Positions 22,168-33,809 are shown, counted from the first letter of the stretch. The stretch is 64,000 nucleotides of DNA from Metopolophium dirhodum (GCF_019925205.1 NC_083565.1:39257501-39321500), one strand, 5' to 3'. Notes: generated by a model from the sequence alone, not told the origin. Numbers and translations: made by a program.

Positions 22168-23829
22168 TGTTTAAAATATCTTATATCACCGTCGTATCTA
22201 ACCGTCAGTTATCAGTACTTGGTTACGATTGTTGATTTTAAAATATTTATCTATTCACTTTATTTCATATAGTCACCTCATATAGTTACGATTGTTTGTT
22301 TTAAGATTTTATAACATCGGTTCTATTCAAAGAAAATCCTTACTAGCCAGTATTAAAATAATATAAAATATGACTTCAAAATAGATTCATAGTAGCCAAT
22401 ATTAAAAATAGGTATTTAACTTTATGGGTTATCAAATAATTATTTATAAATTGTATACTATGGAATCATAGTTTATTTCGTTATATTAAAATGCGTTTAG
22501 AAACCGGAAATTTAGCACACTTGCAGAGTGAGATGTGCTTACTTGTTTGGGTTTCTAAACACAAGTTTAAAATATCTTATATCACCGTTGTATCTGACCG
22601 TTAGTTATCAGTAACTTTATTACGATTTTTGATTTTAAGATATTTATTTATTCACATTATTTTATAGTGACCTACCGTACAATTTACATAGTTACGATTG
22701 TTTGAATTAGATAATATTATGTTACTACATCGGTTCTGTTCAAAGTAAATTCTAGCCAGCCAATATTAAAAATAGGTATGTTAATTTATTTAGGTTATCG
22801 AATAATTATTTTGAAATGGTGTGAATGTGTGATATGGAATCATAGTTAATTGCGTTGTGTTATAATACGTTTATAATCCGGCAATTTAGTACTCTTTCAG
22901 AGTGAGCTGTCTCTTAATTTGTTTTAGTTTCTAAATATAAGTTTAAAATAGCGTATATACTCGTTGTTTGTCTGTTAGTCATCTATACTTGGTTACGATT
23001 GTTGATTTTAGATATTTATTTATTCACATTATTTTATAGTTTAAGTTTAAAATATCTTATATACTCGTTGTGTACTTGTGTCCGTATATTAGTTATCTGT
23101 ACTTGGTCACGATTGTCGATATATATAAATACAGACACACATACACACTTTTTTAATAAGGCTGTATCGTCTCGTTATTTAATAAGTAAAACATCAAACT
23201 ACCAAATTTTCTATTCGCACGTCAAAAGACATGCACCGTCGATTCACAATAATAACCACGTCCTTTGTTCGGTGTTCTTTAAAATTTCATATCATAATAA
23301 TAATGTAATAAAGGTCGAACGGCGTATGACGACTAAAGCTGCGACGGTGTGTGTGTTCATTTTTACGTTCGTCGAACCGACTCAAACGCGTGACTGGGCG
23401 ACTTAAGACCTTCGCACACAAACGCGCGGCGCAGTTCTTCGCCAAGTCAAGTTTTCTTCAAACGACTTTTCGTCTCTCGTCCCCCCCCCCCTTTCCGTTC
23501 GAGACGGCCTTTGTGTGCGCGTACCACCGACGTGGGGGAGATTTATACGCCCGTCGAGCTTTACTTATATTTAATGCAAACGCCTAATGCGCCGGGACCA
23601 TTAAAAAAGCGCGAGACGCGGAAAGCCTCGAGGCCTGTCTCAAATAAAAAGCGGAAAAACATCCAAAGGTCGTGTAGGCACTATACGTATATATACGTTC
23701 GAAGACCGCGGCTTTTACATTTCGATCTCGGCAAACGTCTCGGTGGTGTACGATTCCGGGAGGTAAAGGTCTAAGAAATCAAACGCCGACGTATATATAG
23801 TTAAAGGAGATGTGTAGACTGCCAGTGTA

Positions 23830-23864
23830 GGTGTGTGTGTGTGTGTATGTGTGTGTGTATGTGT
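23830..23864 (+). repeat. (GT)n microsatellite, imperfect
   Basis: Runs of GT are interrupted by two GTAT steps. The strand partner, an AC-rich tract, lies at 24048-24110. Confidence 0.85.
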
Positions 23865-24047
23865 ACACAATGTGGTGGTGTTTTTCGAAAAGCTCTCAAG
23901 AGATATATTTTCTCGCGCGGCTCTGAGCCCCCTTTTTTTTTAGCTAAACAAACGAGAATAAATTAGCGACATCGCAGCCCCGACGAGGTTTACACGTCAA
24001 ATGCATACGACGACATATTATATATAGTTTGTACAGTGTATACAATA

Positions 24048-24110
24048 TACACAACACATGACACACAAACCCACACTCACACCCACACACAACCACAAAC
24101 ACACACAAAC
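24048..24110 (+). repeat. AC-rich degenerate simple repeat
   Basis: This is a run of ACAC, CCACAC and ACAAAC words. It is complementary in style to the GT tract 200 bp earlier, so the two could pair in a transcript. Confidence 0.8.
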
Positions 24111-24783
24111 GACGACATGTTGATTTCGATTTTTCCGACTTTCAATGGAAATAAAAGCTCGGTGAAGATTATTATTATTCTACTTTTAACGTTTTAAAAA
24201 CACAATTTTAATTATTATAATTTTTTTTTTCCATTTGATGTGTTGACAATACAATACGTATAGGTACCTATAATATTAATACAATATCGCGAGTGGGTTG
24301 AAGATGTTTTTTTTATAGTAATTATATTATAATCTGCCTATAAACCTACTCGCGGAACGAGAGTAATATTTTAAATGATTCTATGTAATCGAGATTGTAT
24401 GCTAGTGATGCGAGTTTCTGGTAAATTTACCTAGTACAATTTTACGGGTAAGGTGAATGAACCGTAAATGTACAAAAAAAAATTTACCCTTGGACGTTTT
24501 TTTTACCGTTCTAAAAATCGAGTAACCACTTGATTTGCGTGTTTTTATATTTTTTACAAATATAATTGAATAATAATACAAATAAAATGTTAATGACCAA
24601 TAAGTGAAATGGATCGTTGTGATTATATTGAATAGGTACCACATTTCTGTTTCTATTTCTATTTTGTTATTGATTATTTATTTTTTGGTCACAAATGCCA
24701 ATTTTTTATATTTTAATTCATATTTTCATATAAAATTGTTATATACTAATGTTATAATTATTATAATATTATGTATACATTAT

Positions 24784-25146
24784 ACAGGGTGTGTAACAGA
24801 AAGACATGCCAGATGAAATTTTTGTTCTAATCAGTATTATTTAATTTAATTTTTATTAATTATTTAGTCACTTGCGCTACTACACGTATAATTTAGAAAA
24901 ATATATTTTTATATTTACTACTGAAAATAAAAAGTTTTAAATTAAATTAAAATTTTTTTGGAAAAATTCAATATAGCCAATTTGTAAATGTGATTTAAGG
25001 AACAATGTTGATGGTTAAAACATTATCTAAACATTTATCAAGTAGTATATTTCTTAAATTATTTACAAACCCTATAATTTTCACAATTTTTGGCATACGT
25101 TTAATTAGCAACAATTTTCTTTTCACGTCTTCCTGTTACACTATGT
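24784..25146. mobile_element. ACAGGGTG-ended MITE
   Basis: The left end ACAGGGTGTGTAACAGAAAG and the right end, which in reverse complement reads ACATAGTGTAACAGGAAGAC, form an imperfect terminal inverted repeat of about 25 bp. The interior is AT-rich and non-coding, about 363 bp in all. The same ACAGGGTG start is seen in the element at 48300-48508, where TA flanks the ends. It is probably a Tc1/mariner-type non-autonomous element, inferred from the ends alone. Confidence 0.55.
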
Positions 25147-25539
25147 TTATTACAAATTTATAACAATTAAAGAGACTATTGATTTGATAGTTTATCATTA
25201 CTATAATATTTCAACATATATGATAGTATAATTTAATGTTCATTATAGTTATTATAAAAGATGGGTTGTTCAATATTTCTGAGTGCGCCAACTAATTAAA
25301 TAAAAAAAAATAATAGACAGTATCATCTTTGTAATAATAGGCAAATTAAGCAAATAAGCTAAGGTATCACTCTGTAAAATAATACTTAGGACGTAAGCAT
25401 CACGGTAGAAGGGCAGTGCGGGTCCTCGAGCGAGACATTCGTATTTTTGTGTGTTTGTTTATGTATAATAAATGTGTATTCAATAGTGTGAGAAATTTCA
25501 CCTTATTTTATGAACCATCGAAAGATAGGTATGCAACAG
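25147..25539. other. AT-rich spacer, possible SINE body
   Basis: If the tRNA-like sequence at 25543-25615 is a SINE head, the SINE body would extend on the minus strand through about 25390-25539. No A-rich tail or target duplication was identified. Confidence 0.3.
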
Positions 25540-25542
25540 TGG

Positions 25543-25615
25543 TGCCCAACGTGGAGTTCAAGCCCTCGACCCCCACGTTAAGAGTCTCGTGCTCTACGGA
25601 CTGAGCTAGGCGGAC
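25543..25615 (-). pseudogene. tRNA-Lys(CUU)-like sequence, likely retro-copy or SINE head
   Basis: On the minus strand this 73-nt stretch reads GTCCGCCTAGCTCAGTCCGT... and ends ...CCACGTTGGGCA. It has an A box (TAGCTCAGTCCG), an anticodon loop ACTCTTA with anticodon CTT (lysine), and a degraded B box (GGGCTTGAACTCC in place of GGGTTCGAGCCCC). The acceptor stem pairs GTCCGCC with GTTGGGC, with one mismatch and G-T wobbles. The three bases after the discriminator A are CCA (25542-25540). Eukaryotic tRNA genes do not encode CCA, so this suggests reverse transcription of a mature tRNA. The B-box change TTCGA to TTGAA fits decay at a CpG. It is probably not a functional gene. Confidence 0.75.
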
Positions 25616-26295
25616 ATCTCTAAATTCTATTCTAAATCAAATTATTTTTATTCGATTTCATGGTGTAATAAAGATATCAAGACTATCAATTTTTTTTATA
25701 TTAATTTTCTCGCCTTATTCACATAATATATCGTAACAAAATATTTGTGAAAAAATGTTCAATGGACACACTATAGATCACAGGTCCACTTTCTGAATCA
25801 ATAATTTTCTAAAGCTCCCCCCCCAAATTTTTTTTAGCCTACCATCTGTAATGCATATTGAAATCAGTAGTTATTGTAATTATTATATTTAAACACGCCA
25901 TACCTATCTTAATATGTCTGGTTTCAAACTTCCATGATTAATGAGAACAACTATACAAATATAATTAAAACACATACTTGATTATATTTAAAATTGTATT
26001 TTTTAAAGTTCAAACATCAATCACTAGTCTGAATCACATTTAAAAATATTTTTATTAAAATAAAATCAAAACGTATCTAATGTGAAGCATAATGCCTTTT
26101 GACATTTTTGTTAATATCAGGCTTGGATTTATTTGAAAACATACGTAAGTGGAATCATGTGGACATGTAGTAGGTATTGAATTTTAATTTGAAGTACAAG
26201 AAGAACATATTTTTTCGCTTTTTTTAATCACCTATTGCATATAGTCCTCTTCAACAGCCCTATAATTTCTTCTGGTCTAATACCCCCCCCCCCCC
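25616..26295. other. AT-rich spacer
   Basis: Nothing was recognised. A C8 run lies at about 25817-25824 and a C13 run at 26283-26295. Confidence 0.4.
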
Positions 26296-26297
26296 TT

Positions 26298-26475
26298 CTA
26301 TTGGTTTCGTAGAAACATTTATTTCATGCAAACAATCTAAGAATTGATTATATTATATTCCGTATCCGAGAATAACTACCCGCATTAGTTATTATTTTGA
26401 AATTGAATAGGTATTAACACTATTTTAAATAACGATAAACGCAAATCTTGGATAACGTTTTAATTGTAAATAAAA
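26298..26475 (+). repeat. Family D element, copy 1
   Basis: The text CTATTGGTTTCGTAGAAACA, ATTTATTTCATGCAAACA, GAATAACTACCCGCATTAG and AACGATAAACGCAAATCTTG recurs in reverse complement at 31571-31780 with only a few differences. It contains a single copy of the about-40-bp ACGTTATCC...TTTATCGTT unit that is present four times in the other copy. It is followed by AAGCCCTGG (about 26502), a motif that also ends copy 2 (31953). Confidence 0.65.
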
Positions 26476-27592
26476 TAAAACGGAATTTTTTTTTCAAATG
26501 AAAGCCCTGGTTTAAAACTCAATAGTTACCAGTAATGATGTAAATTTTTTTTTGTGAAAATTTTATGGTAAATTTTATAGTTTATCATATTAATTTCTTA
26601 TCAAATAAATCATTTGATATTATATAGTTACAGTATATTTTAATCTTCATAATTAAATTTAAAACTACGTACTTTTATTACCACTTACCCATTTTAATAT
26701 TATCTTGGCATTATTCTATTGAACATAATCATATAGTAAATACTAACCTAACCTATATTATTCCTATATCAATATAGGTACCTACAATATCTATCTCGGT
26801 AATAAATGTGCATTTTTATCTTTTATTAAAAATTTTGTAATTTTACTTCAGTATACCTTAAAAGTTAATTAAGTTAAGAAAAATACATTGAAACGAAAAT
26901 TGTCAAAAAAAGTTGAAAATTTCAATGAAAACATAAATTTGCAAGCTTAAATCTCTAGGTACAGGTAATATTGTAACAAGAGTTAATAATAATATTGGTC
27001 CAAACCGTTGTTTAGAATATATCGTATCGATTGCTGTGGGTATATACCTACGAATCGTAATGTTTCGACAGGATCGAATTTTACGCGTGTGGACTACTAC
27101 ACACTTTCTTTGAACGTATATTATTATTATTATTATTATTATTATACAACGAATAAAAAAATGTTTATATGTTTTTTTTATCGTATCGCTGGTCATGCGT
27201 AAAAAAAGTAATAACAATAATAACGTTATTAACAAACACAAATTGTTGGGACGTTTGTGTGCATTACAAATTATTGCGAAACACGATTATGAACGTTTTC
27301 CATTAATAATAAAGTAAGGGTCAAAACGGTTGCGTATATTTCGAAAAAGGTTCTATAATGTGTATATAGGTACATATGGTTTATACCTATGGTTGATCAT
27401 GACCGTTTGTGATCGCTCATGAGCGTAAAAGTGTATAACGTTTGATCGTTCAGTCCGTTTCGTTGTAAAAATGTATTATTATTATTTTATTACCATAATA
27501 TGTTACTATGCGATTTGTAATGACTATAAAGCAATCGTTATTACATTCGAATACGATATTGGAACACGGAACAATACAATTATACAGAGTGA
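26476..27592. other. AT-rich spacer with (ATT)n
   Basis: No gene was recognised. A (TTA)n tract lies at 27119-27145. Frames at 26903-27241 (minus) and 27008-27202 (plus) pass through the repeat and are artefacts of it. Confidence 0.45.
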
Positions 27593-28200
27593 TCCACCAA
27601 ACATACGTACACTGTAATTTTTTCCTACTTATGAAAACGAATTTAGATTATGATTTTTGGGATTCTTAAAATATATATCTATCTATTTAGAGATAATTTT
27701 TTTAAATTTTCAAATTTTTTCCTATTACTCAAGGAGGGTCCTGTGTGCTGTGGCGCATAAACTTGACGTGTCTTTCAAACGAGAACTCCCATTTTTTACA
27801 GTGAACTATTAGGCAGATAACTTTTTTGAAAATGTTTGTGTGTGCTCAATTTTAAATTTAAACAATAGTAATTTCTCAGTTATTTAAATATCTGTGCAAA
27901 GTCCTTAAAAATGGTTATACAAAAATATAAAATCAGCTGTTGCTTATTATACTTGGAACAATTTTATAAATTATTAATGTTGATATAGATTAATATTAAT
28001 AACTAATATTTTGAAATCACCATGGACCATATTATTATATCTTATCTCACGATCTATAGTAGACCTATACTCCTTAGTACACAAAGTTAAAAACTCAAAA
28101 CCTATTCTCAAGAATTTTGATTCTGATCCACCAGATAATTTACAGTAGAAAAGAGTAGTTCTCGTTTGTAAAACTGAAGTTAGTATCTCCACATGACACT
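27593..28200 (+). repeat. Family C element, copy at 27.6 kb
   Basis: It opens TACAGAGTGATCCACCAAAC, similar to the ACAGGGTG ends elsewhere. CTCAAGGAGGGTCCTGTGTG (about 27730) parallels CTTACAAGGAGTGTCATGTG (about 39872) and CTTCAAGAAAGTCCTGTGG (about 44545). It shares the order of landmarks with those copies: CCCATTTTTTACAGTGAACTAT against CCCGTTTTCTACTGCAAATTAT. It is non-coding. Confidence 0.5.
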
Positions 28201-28739
28201 TCTCAAATTGTACAAAAAAATCATTTCATTCAACACCCCTAAAACTTGGTCCGAACATAGACTACAAAATATAATATTCTTCTGCGTTGAATATAATATA
28301 TTTAATTAATTAATATTTTGTAATGTATCAATTGCATGAAAATTAATTTTTAAGAATAAAATTCTGAATAAAATGACCACAACTTACCTATATACTTCTG
28401 CAGCAGTTCAAATAAACACAATTAATTATTGTGAATAGTATTTGTACAAAACATACCTATACAATATGATAATAATATAATGTTTTATTATTTTATACGT
28501 TACAGCATATTAAAATGAAATAAATAAGTTATTAAATTTCTTAAAATAATTTCTTATAATTACGCTTTAAATCTAATTGTATAATTATTCACCCAACAAC
28601 AACTTTACATTAGATTTCGTATATTTTATTAGGTGATTTAAGAATTTTTACTAACAGTTTGATATATTTTTTTATATGCATTGGCATTTCATTAAATGTT
28701 GACGGACTTAAATAATCCAGAAAATGTTTACCAATAATA

Positions 28740-28898
28740 CAGTGGAACCCCTAAATACCGGACCCCCTCGGTCACTGGAATTTTGTCCGGTATTCAGAAG
28801 GTTCAGTTTGTAGAAACTTTGTGTGTTGTTCCCAAATAAACGTCCACTATTCGGAGGTATCCGGTGTTCAGAGGTGTCTGTTATGGGTGGTCTCACTG
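28740..28898. mobile_element. pogo-like MITE P1 with TA duplication
   Basis: This 159-bp element begins CAGTGGAACCCCTAAATACC and ends GGTGGTCTCACTG, with TA on each side (28738-28739 and 28899-28900). The ends are inverted repeats of CAGTGRRACC. The interior contains TTTGTCCGGTATTCAGAAGG and TCCACTATTCGGAGG, phrases shared with P2, P3 and P5. TA duplications and CAGTG ends are typical of pogo/Tc1-type elements. The minus frame 28708-28896 is only a shadow of the element. Confidence 0.75.
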
Positions 28899-29805
28899 TA
28901 TATTGAATTCATAATATATTAGAGTTTATTAGATTTCTCGAGGGGGAATAAATCGTGCGAGAAATATTGAAAATATTATAAATTGTTCGAGTCGATGTTT
29001 TAATATCGGTGCAAACCAGTGCATCGTTTTTCGGTGGTTTTTGTAGACTTTTCGTCAGTTACATTTTTGCAATCTCTCTCTTCTTCGCGAAATATTATTT
29101 TGATATTGTGTATTTAATATCACTCGCAAACCTATCGCATAAATATCATCACGTCGGCCGGTCAGTCGGTTTATACTCATAAAATATTTACATATTATGC
29201 GCACGAATGTTTAAGATTTATGAGTCGTCGAGCACTCGAAAGTGCACAAGTGTGATGTACTGAACAGTTTCGGGTGCACGTTATCCGTTATATATATAGC
29301 GTTCACGAGAGTAGTCTAAGTTCCAACGCATTATTTTGATTACAATTATTTATTAATTATCGATGAAACGTTTGTATAATATTATTGTTATTATTATTAT
29401 AGTATACATATATAACGCAACGGTATAATACTATGACGTGGCGGTGGTGTTATAACTTAAAATATATACTCGTAATTTATGTGCGTTTTACTCCGAAGTA
29501 AAATTATTCACTTAACATTATTTAATCTTTGCAGGCGTTATGATGTGTATGATGGATCAAGTTAAATTACCCAATAAAAAGTGGTTAGTCACGTTAGAAT
29601 TTTCTTTTCGACATAATATTTAAAACTATCTATAATTTAATATAATAACTAAAACGACTGCGACTATTATTATCTTAGTGATTGGACATCAAAGCAGCAA
29701 TAAATGGCATGACATGTTTGAGGGGGCTTTTGAAAATGTTGGGATTGCTTGGACCACAAATCACCCCTTGTTTGTTTCTATGTTGGACATAGAAGCCATA
29801 TCAAC

Positions 29806-30032
29806 CAGGGATTGAAACCGATATTGGATAACTACCGATTTTAAATACCGGTTAAAACCGTTGAAAACCGAAATCGATACCGAAACCGGAAACAATATTG
29901 AAAAAAATAATAACTGGTGTTCAAAATCAAAAAGGTATAAATAAATTTTTATTAATATTATATTATTTTTATTAATAAATATCCAAAACCAAAATCGAAA
30001 TAGGAAATAAATATTTTTGATTTCAAGTCCTG
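29806..30032. mobile_element. hAT-like AAACCG-rich MITE with verified insertion site
   Basis: This 227-bp element begins CAGGGATTGAAACC and ends GATTTCAAGTCCTG; the ends are an imperfect inverted repeat. The flanks are ATATCAAC (29798-29805) and ATATAAAC (30033-30040), an 8-bp target duplication with one difference. The neighbouring tandem unit, at about 30590, has ATATAAAC uninterrupted at the equivalent point (GTAGAATCT-ATATAAAC-TCATC), which is an empty site. The interior is made of ACCGGTTAAAACCG-type words, linking it to the stretches at 1959 and 8335. Confidence 0.8.
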
Positions 30033-31486
30033 ATATAAACCCGTAGTTTTCCGTAGGATCTTCGAAGAAGTCTTAACAAGGAAACTTTTGATAATATGAC
30101 GTAAGAAGTTGTATGCATAACTAAGTTCTAACACACTATTGCGATAATTACAATAATTTATTTATTGATAAAACGTTTGCATAATATATTATTATTATAA
30201 TTATAAGACACAAATAGAACGCATCGGCAAAATATTATGTGGTGGTGGCGTTATATATTTGCGTAATTTATGGGCGTTATACTCCGCAGTAAAATTATTC
30301 ACTTAATATCATTTAATCTTTGCAGACGTTATGATGGGTATAATATTATAATGTATTCAGTACCTAAATGCAACTACCCAATAGAAGTTGGTTTTTCGGG
30401 GTAGCATTTTTTTACTAAACCTAATATTTCCTATGATGACATTACTATGTGTGTGCAATTACTAGCATCTCAGTGATTGGACATCAAAGACGAAATGAAT
30501 AGCGCGATATGCTTGATGGAGCTATTGAAAATGTTGGGAGGGCTTGGACCCCAAATAACCCCCCTATTTGTTTCTATGTTCGACGTAGAATCTATATAAA
30601 CTCATCATTGTGCATAGGTTCTCCGAAGAAGTCTTAACTAGGAAAACTTATGATAATAATATGACGTAAGAAATTGTTTGTATAACTTAGTTCTAACGCA
30701 CTATTGCTATAATTACAATAATTTATATATCGATAAAACATTGGCATAATATATTATTATCATTATTATTATTATTATGATTTACAAATAGGAGGCAACG
30801 GTTTATTATGTGGCGGTGGTGTTTTACATTCGCGTAATTTATGGGAGTTTTACTCCAAAGTAAAATTATTCACTTAATATCATTTAATCTTTGCAGGAGT
30901 TATGATGTGTAGATATATATCAAGTTAAATTATCCAATAAAAAATGATTATTTGAGTTATCATTTTTTTTATTAAACATAATATTTCTTATGACGACGTT
31001 ATTATGTATGTGCCCTATGCTGCTCTAATCCTACGGTCGTTCATCAATCATCTCAGTGGTAAGGCATCAAAATAAATGCGCAAATAGCGTTTGAGGTTTC
31101 GGACGGGGAGGAGCTTCAGCACTACTGTAATAATAATATTGAATAAGCTTAAACAAATTTAAGAATATCTGAGAGGGCTGTTGAAATTGTTGGTAGGACT
31201 TAAGCGTCTTAGCCCCCAAACCACCCCCCTATTTGTACCATATCAACCCATCATTTTGCGTAGGTCTCGACAAGAACACTTTTGATAATAATATGTAAGA
31301 AATCGTATGCATTATTATAAAAAAATGGCTGAAATACACTTTTCTGAACATCACTCACTGTACCTAAATCAAGTTCGTTTGTTTATTCACTTCATATTAT
31401 TTAATTTTTGCAGGCCATATGATGGGTATAATATATTAATTTATATTACCAAAAAAAAAAAAAAAATTCCGTTTTATGTTATTTAC

Positions 31487-31655
31487 AATTAAAACGTTAC
31501 ACAATTTTCGCGTTCATCGTTATTTAGAATTGAAACGTTATTCAACTTTTGCGTATATCGTCATTCAGAATTAAAACGTTATCCAAGATTTGCGTTTATC
31601 GTTATACAGAATTAAAACGTTACACAAGTTTTGCGTTTATCGTTATTTAAAATAG
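31487..31655 (+). repeat. Tandem repeat, about 40 bp x 4
   Basis: AAAACGTTAC or AAACGTTATTC begins each unit at about 31491, 31532, 31572 and 31612. Units continue ...TTTTGCGTTTATCGTTATTTAGAATT with point differences. They lie inside family D copy 2; copy 1 at 26298-26475 has a single unit. Confidence 0.8.
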
Positions 31656-31960
31656 TGTGAATACCTATACAATTTAAAAATAATAACTAATGCGGGTAGT
31701 TATTCCCGAATACGGAATATAATATTATAATCAATTATTAGAATGTTTGCATGAAATAAATGTTTCTACGATACCAATAGACCTTTTAAATAAATAGATT
31801 TTAAAATATTTCGTTCTGCGTTATTTTTCGGTCAATGGTATTCTATAAATTACGTTTTGCGTTATTTAATTATTTTTGAATATTGCTTTCCGTTATTGTG
31901 ACGTTTACAAATTTCAATCGTTTTTTGTCAAATATAACGTTATTATAACGTTTGCAAGCC
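31571..31960 (-). repeat. Family D element, copy 2 (inverted relative to 26298)
   Basis: The reverse complement of 31571-31780 closely matches 26298-26465. The text continues through CGTTTTGCGTTATT and ends near TTGCAAGCCCTGG (about 31953). It is non-coding, and no transposase is present. Confidence 0.6.
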
Positions 31961-32320
31961 CTGGTATTGAGTAAGAATATCGTTTATTAAACAGAATATT
32001 TTTCAGACGACGCTATTGTGTATGTTTGGTAATTATACGTTCATAATTAGCCATCGTTGTTTGTAGGTTCTACGAAGATGTCTCAATAAGGACGCTTTCG
32101 ATAATTTGTAAGAAATGGTATGCATAATATTATTAATAAATATGGCAGAATTACACTTTGCGGTACGCCGCTCACCGCCGATTTCGTTTGTCGAATTACA
32201 ATATGTAAAGTGCAAAAGACGTCCACGTAATTTGTGGTTGGACTCACAGAAGAAAATTGTACACAATGTGTGATGAGCGTAATGCACATTTATAATAAAA
32301 TTGCTGTAAGCGAGCACGTA

Positions 32321-32929
32321 GCATGTAATAATACATCAGCAACAGTTTAATATTGTCTTTCATCTTTCACGCTTCGTCAGAATTAATAATTTTCATTATA
32401 ATTAGAATCGTTCATCGGCTCAAGTAAGGCACACCACACCACTAAAGGTTTTTCATTTTCTTCTTCACTACACAATACAAATACAAAGTTTTCCTCATAC
32501 TCCAAGGCGTGAACACAAGGGAGAGGGGATAAGATATTTCACTCTCACCTGCGTAACTATGTGTTATATGCAATAAAAGGTAATTTCGTTATTATTATTA
32601 TTATTTTATAATATTATGCACGTACGATGAATATTAATTTATTCACTATCAAAACTTAGAAATGATGCCTCAGCTTTTATGTACATGGAGTACATTTTTA
32701 AGTCCTGTCCCTCCCTTTATTTATTTCTAGATCCACGCCTTCATACTCCTATATTGTTCTATGTAAGTACATGGTGAATTTATGAAGATATTGTTTTACA
32801 CGTAATAAAACTGTATTGTAGTACAGCAAAGTTCTCAAAACTACGAACACGACACTTTAAATGCTGAACGGTGTAAGCATAAGTATAAGGATCAATCGAC
32901 TGGCATATAGAATATAATATGTCCACTGT
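32321..32929. other. Unassigned spacer
   Basis: AT-rich with moderate GC at 32390-32570. No supported feature. Confidence 0.4.
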
Positions 32930-33087
32930 GAAACCTCTAAATCCTGAACCCTCACAGTCATTGAAGTTTTGTCCGCTATTCAGAGGTTTCGTTTTGTAGA
33001 AAGTCTATAGTCTTTCCCCAGCATAACGTCTCCGCTATTCGGAGGTGTCCGTTAATTAGAGGTGACTGTTATGGGAGATTTCACTAT
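32930..33087. mobile_element. pogo-like MITE P2
   Basis: CACTGTGAAACCTCTAAATCC at the left and GGGAGATTTCACTATA at the right are inverted. The interior TTTTGTCCGCTATTCAGAGG and CTCCGCTATTCGGAGG closely follow P1. Ends are decayed and the TA duplication is not clean. Confidence 0.65.
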
Positions 33088-33809
33088 ATGCATTTTAATA
33101 ATAGTTATGAAAAATATTACATATAATGTCAATGTGGTCGTTTGTACATTTAGGACGACTGTAACCGCATAAATTATACTCAAACGAAACACAAGCTTAT
33201 CGTTCAATAAACACAATCATAATATACGAGTCGACGCTTATTGTTTGAAAAATTGTGTTACGCAACCACAGTTCGTGGACCGTGGTATAAGACAATAATA
33301 ATAATAGGGACGTCTTTGATATTTGTTTTGTGCGCGTCGTCTCGAAATCGGTGACATGGTCGTCGAGTTGCGGTCAACCGTTGAAATCCAGCAAATATAT
33401 TGTTAAGTTTCGAGAGGAAAAAAAACGAATAAGACACAACGTCAAGGGCGACTTTACCCGTAACCCTTTTCGCCCGTTTGGAGCACCACCACTTGACACC
33501 TGAATGTTATCAGTATAGATCCTTCACGAGTACCCACCTCACATTGCACCGACAGACTAGGTATATAACGTATGATATAATATATATTTTTGAGAGTGAA
33601 TTATTTTTCGCGACGTTATTCCAATCGACCCAGTCCCCTCGAAAGCGGGTGGGGGTACTACAACTCCTTTCGCACACAAATGACTTCACTCGTTTTCACC
33701 AAACAACAATATTGTGAGTTTCCCTTTTTCGCCTAAAAATAATTGCGTTCGGTTCGCCCACAATATTTCGCGTTCTTTATATTCTCGAAGTTATTAAATT
33801 TTCGTATTA
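33088..33809. other. Spacer with a CpG-rich patch
   Basis: The patch at 33330-33500 has many CpGs (GTGCGCGTCGTCTCGAAATC). The plus frame 33478-33717 has no recognisable motif. It could be a regulatory or untranslated region, but nothing decides this. Confidence 0.35.

Larger units (their letters stand above)
20420..23130 (+). repeat. Tandem array of about 375-bp units interrupted by a GC-rich insert
   Basis: GGAATCATAG (or GGGATCATAG) at 20523, 22460 and 22834 marks three units. Each unit continues with GTTTAT-rich text, TTGCAGAGTGAG (or TTTCAGAGTGAG), TTTCTAAACA-AAGTTTAAAATATCTTATA and a TTACGATTGTTGATTTTA block. Units two and three are 374 bp apart. The first interval is 1937 bp because about 1.55 kb of GC-rich DNA interrupts unit one. 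A smaller duplication of about 100 bp (AAGTTTAAAATA...CGATTGT) follows at 22940-23125. It is non-coding, and the tandem origin is clear. Confidence 0.7.
23131..24783. other. CpG-rich block and simple repeats, no confirmed gene
   Basis: The block 23300-23800 is CpG-rich (CGAACGGCGTATGACGACTA, CGCGCGGCGCAG) with C9 at 23481-23490. Plus frames at 22999-23406, 23351-23587 and 23511-23774 overlap one another in different frames and match nothing known. Simple repeats follow at 23830-23864 and 24048-24110. Confidence 0.4.
29310..32320 (+). repeat. Tandem segmental array (4-5 units, about 520-570 bp)
   Basis: Units share GTGATTGGACATCAAAG (29679, 30474; variant at 31057), GGGCTTGGACC-type text, CGAAGAAGTCTTAAC, TAAGTTCTAACRCACTATTG, GCGTAATTTATGGGCGTT and ATTTAATCTTTGCAG. 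The last motif ends at 29534, 30325, 30896 and 31413. Removing the 235 bp added by the MITE at 29806 makes the intervals 556, 571 and 517 bp. A fifth fragment (TTCTACGAAGATGTCTCAAT) lies near 32070. Each motif looks like a splice acceptor followed by ATGATG, but the frames after it close quickly except in unit one (27 codons). Function is unknown. Confidence 0.7.

Noticed and set aside
28384..28410. Possible 10-bp micro-exon (CTGCAG...GTAAGT on the minus strand)
   Set aside because: Such a short match arises easily by chance and nothing nearby supports a gene.
31487..31655. CRISPR-like array from regularly spaced repeats
   Set aside because: Units are contiguous diverged tandem copies of about 40 bp without unique spacers, inside a eukaryotic repeat.
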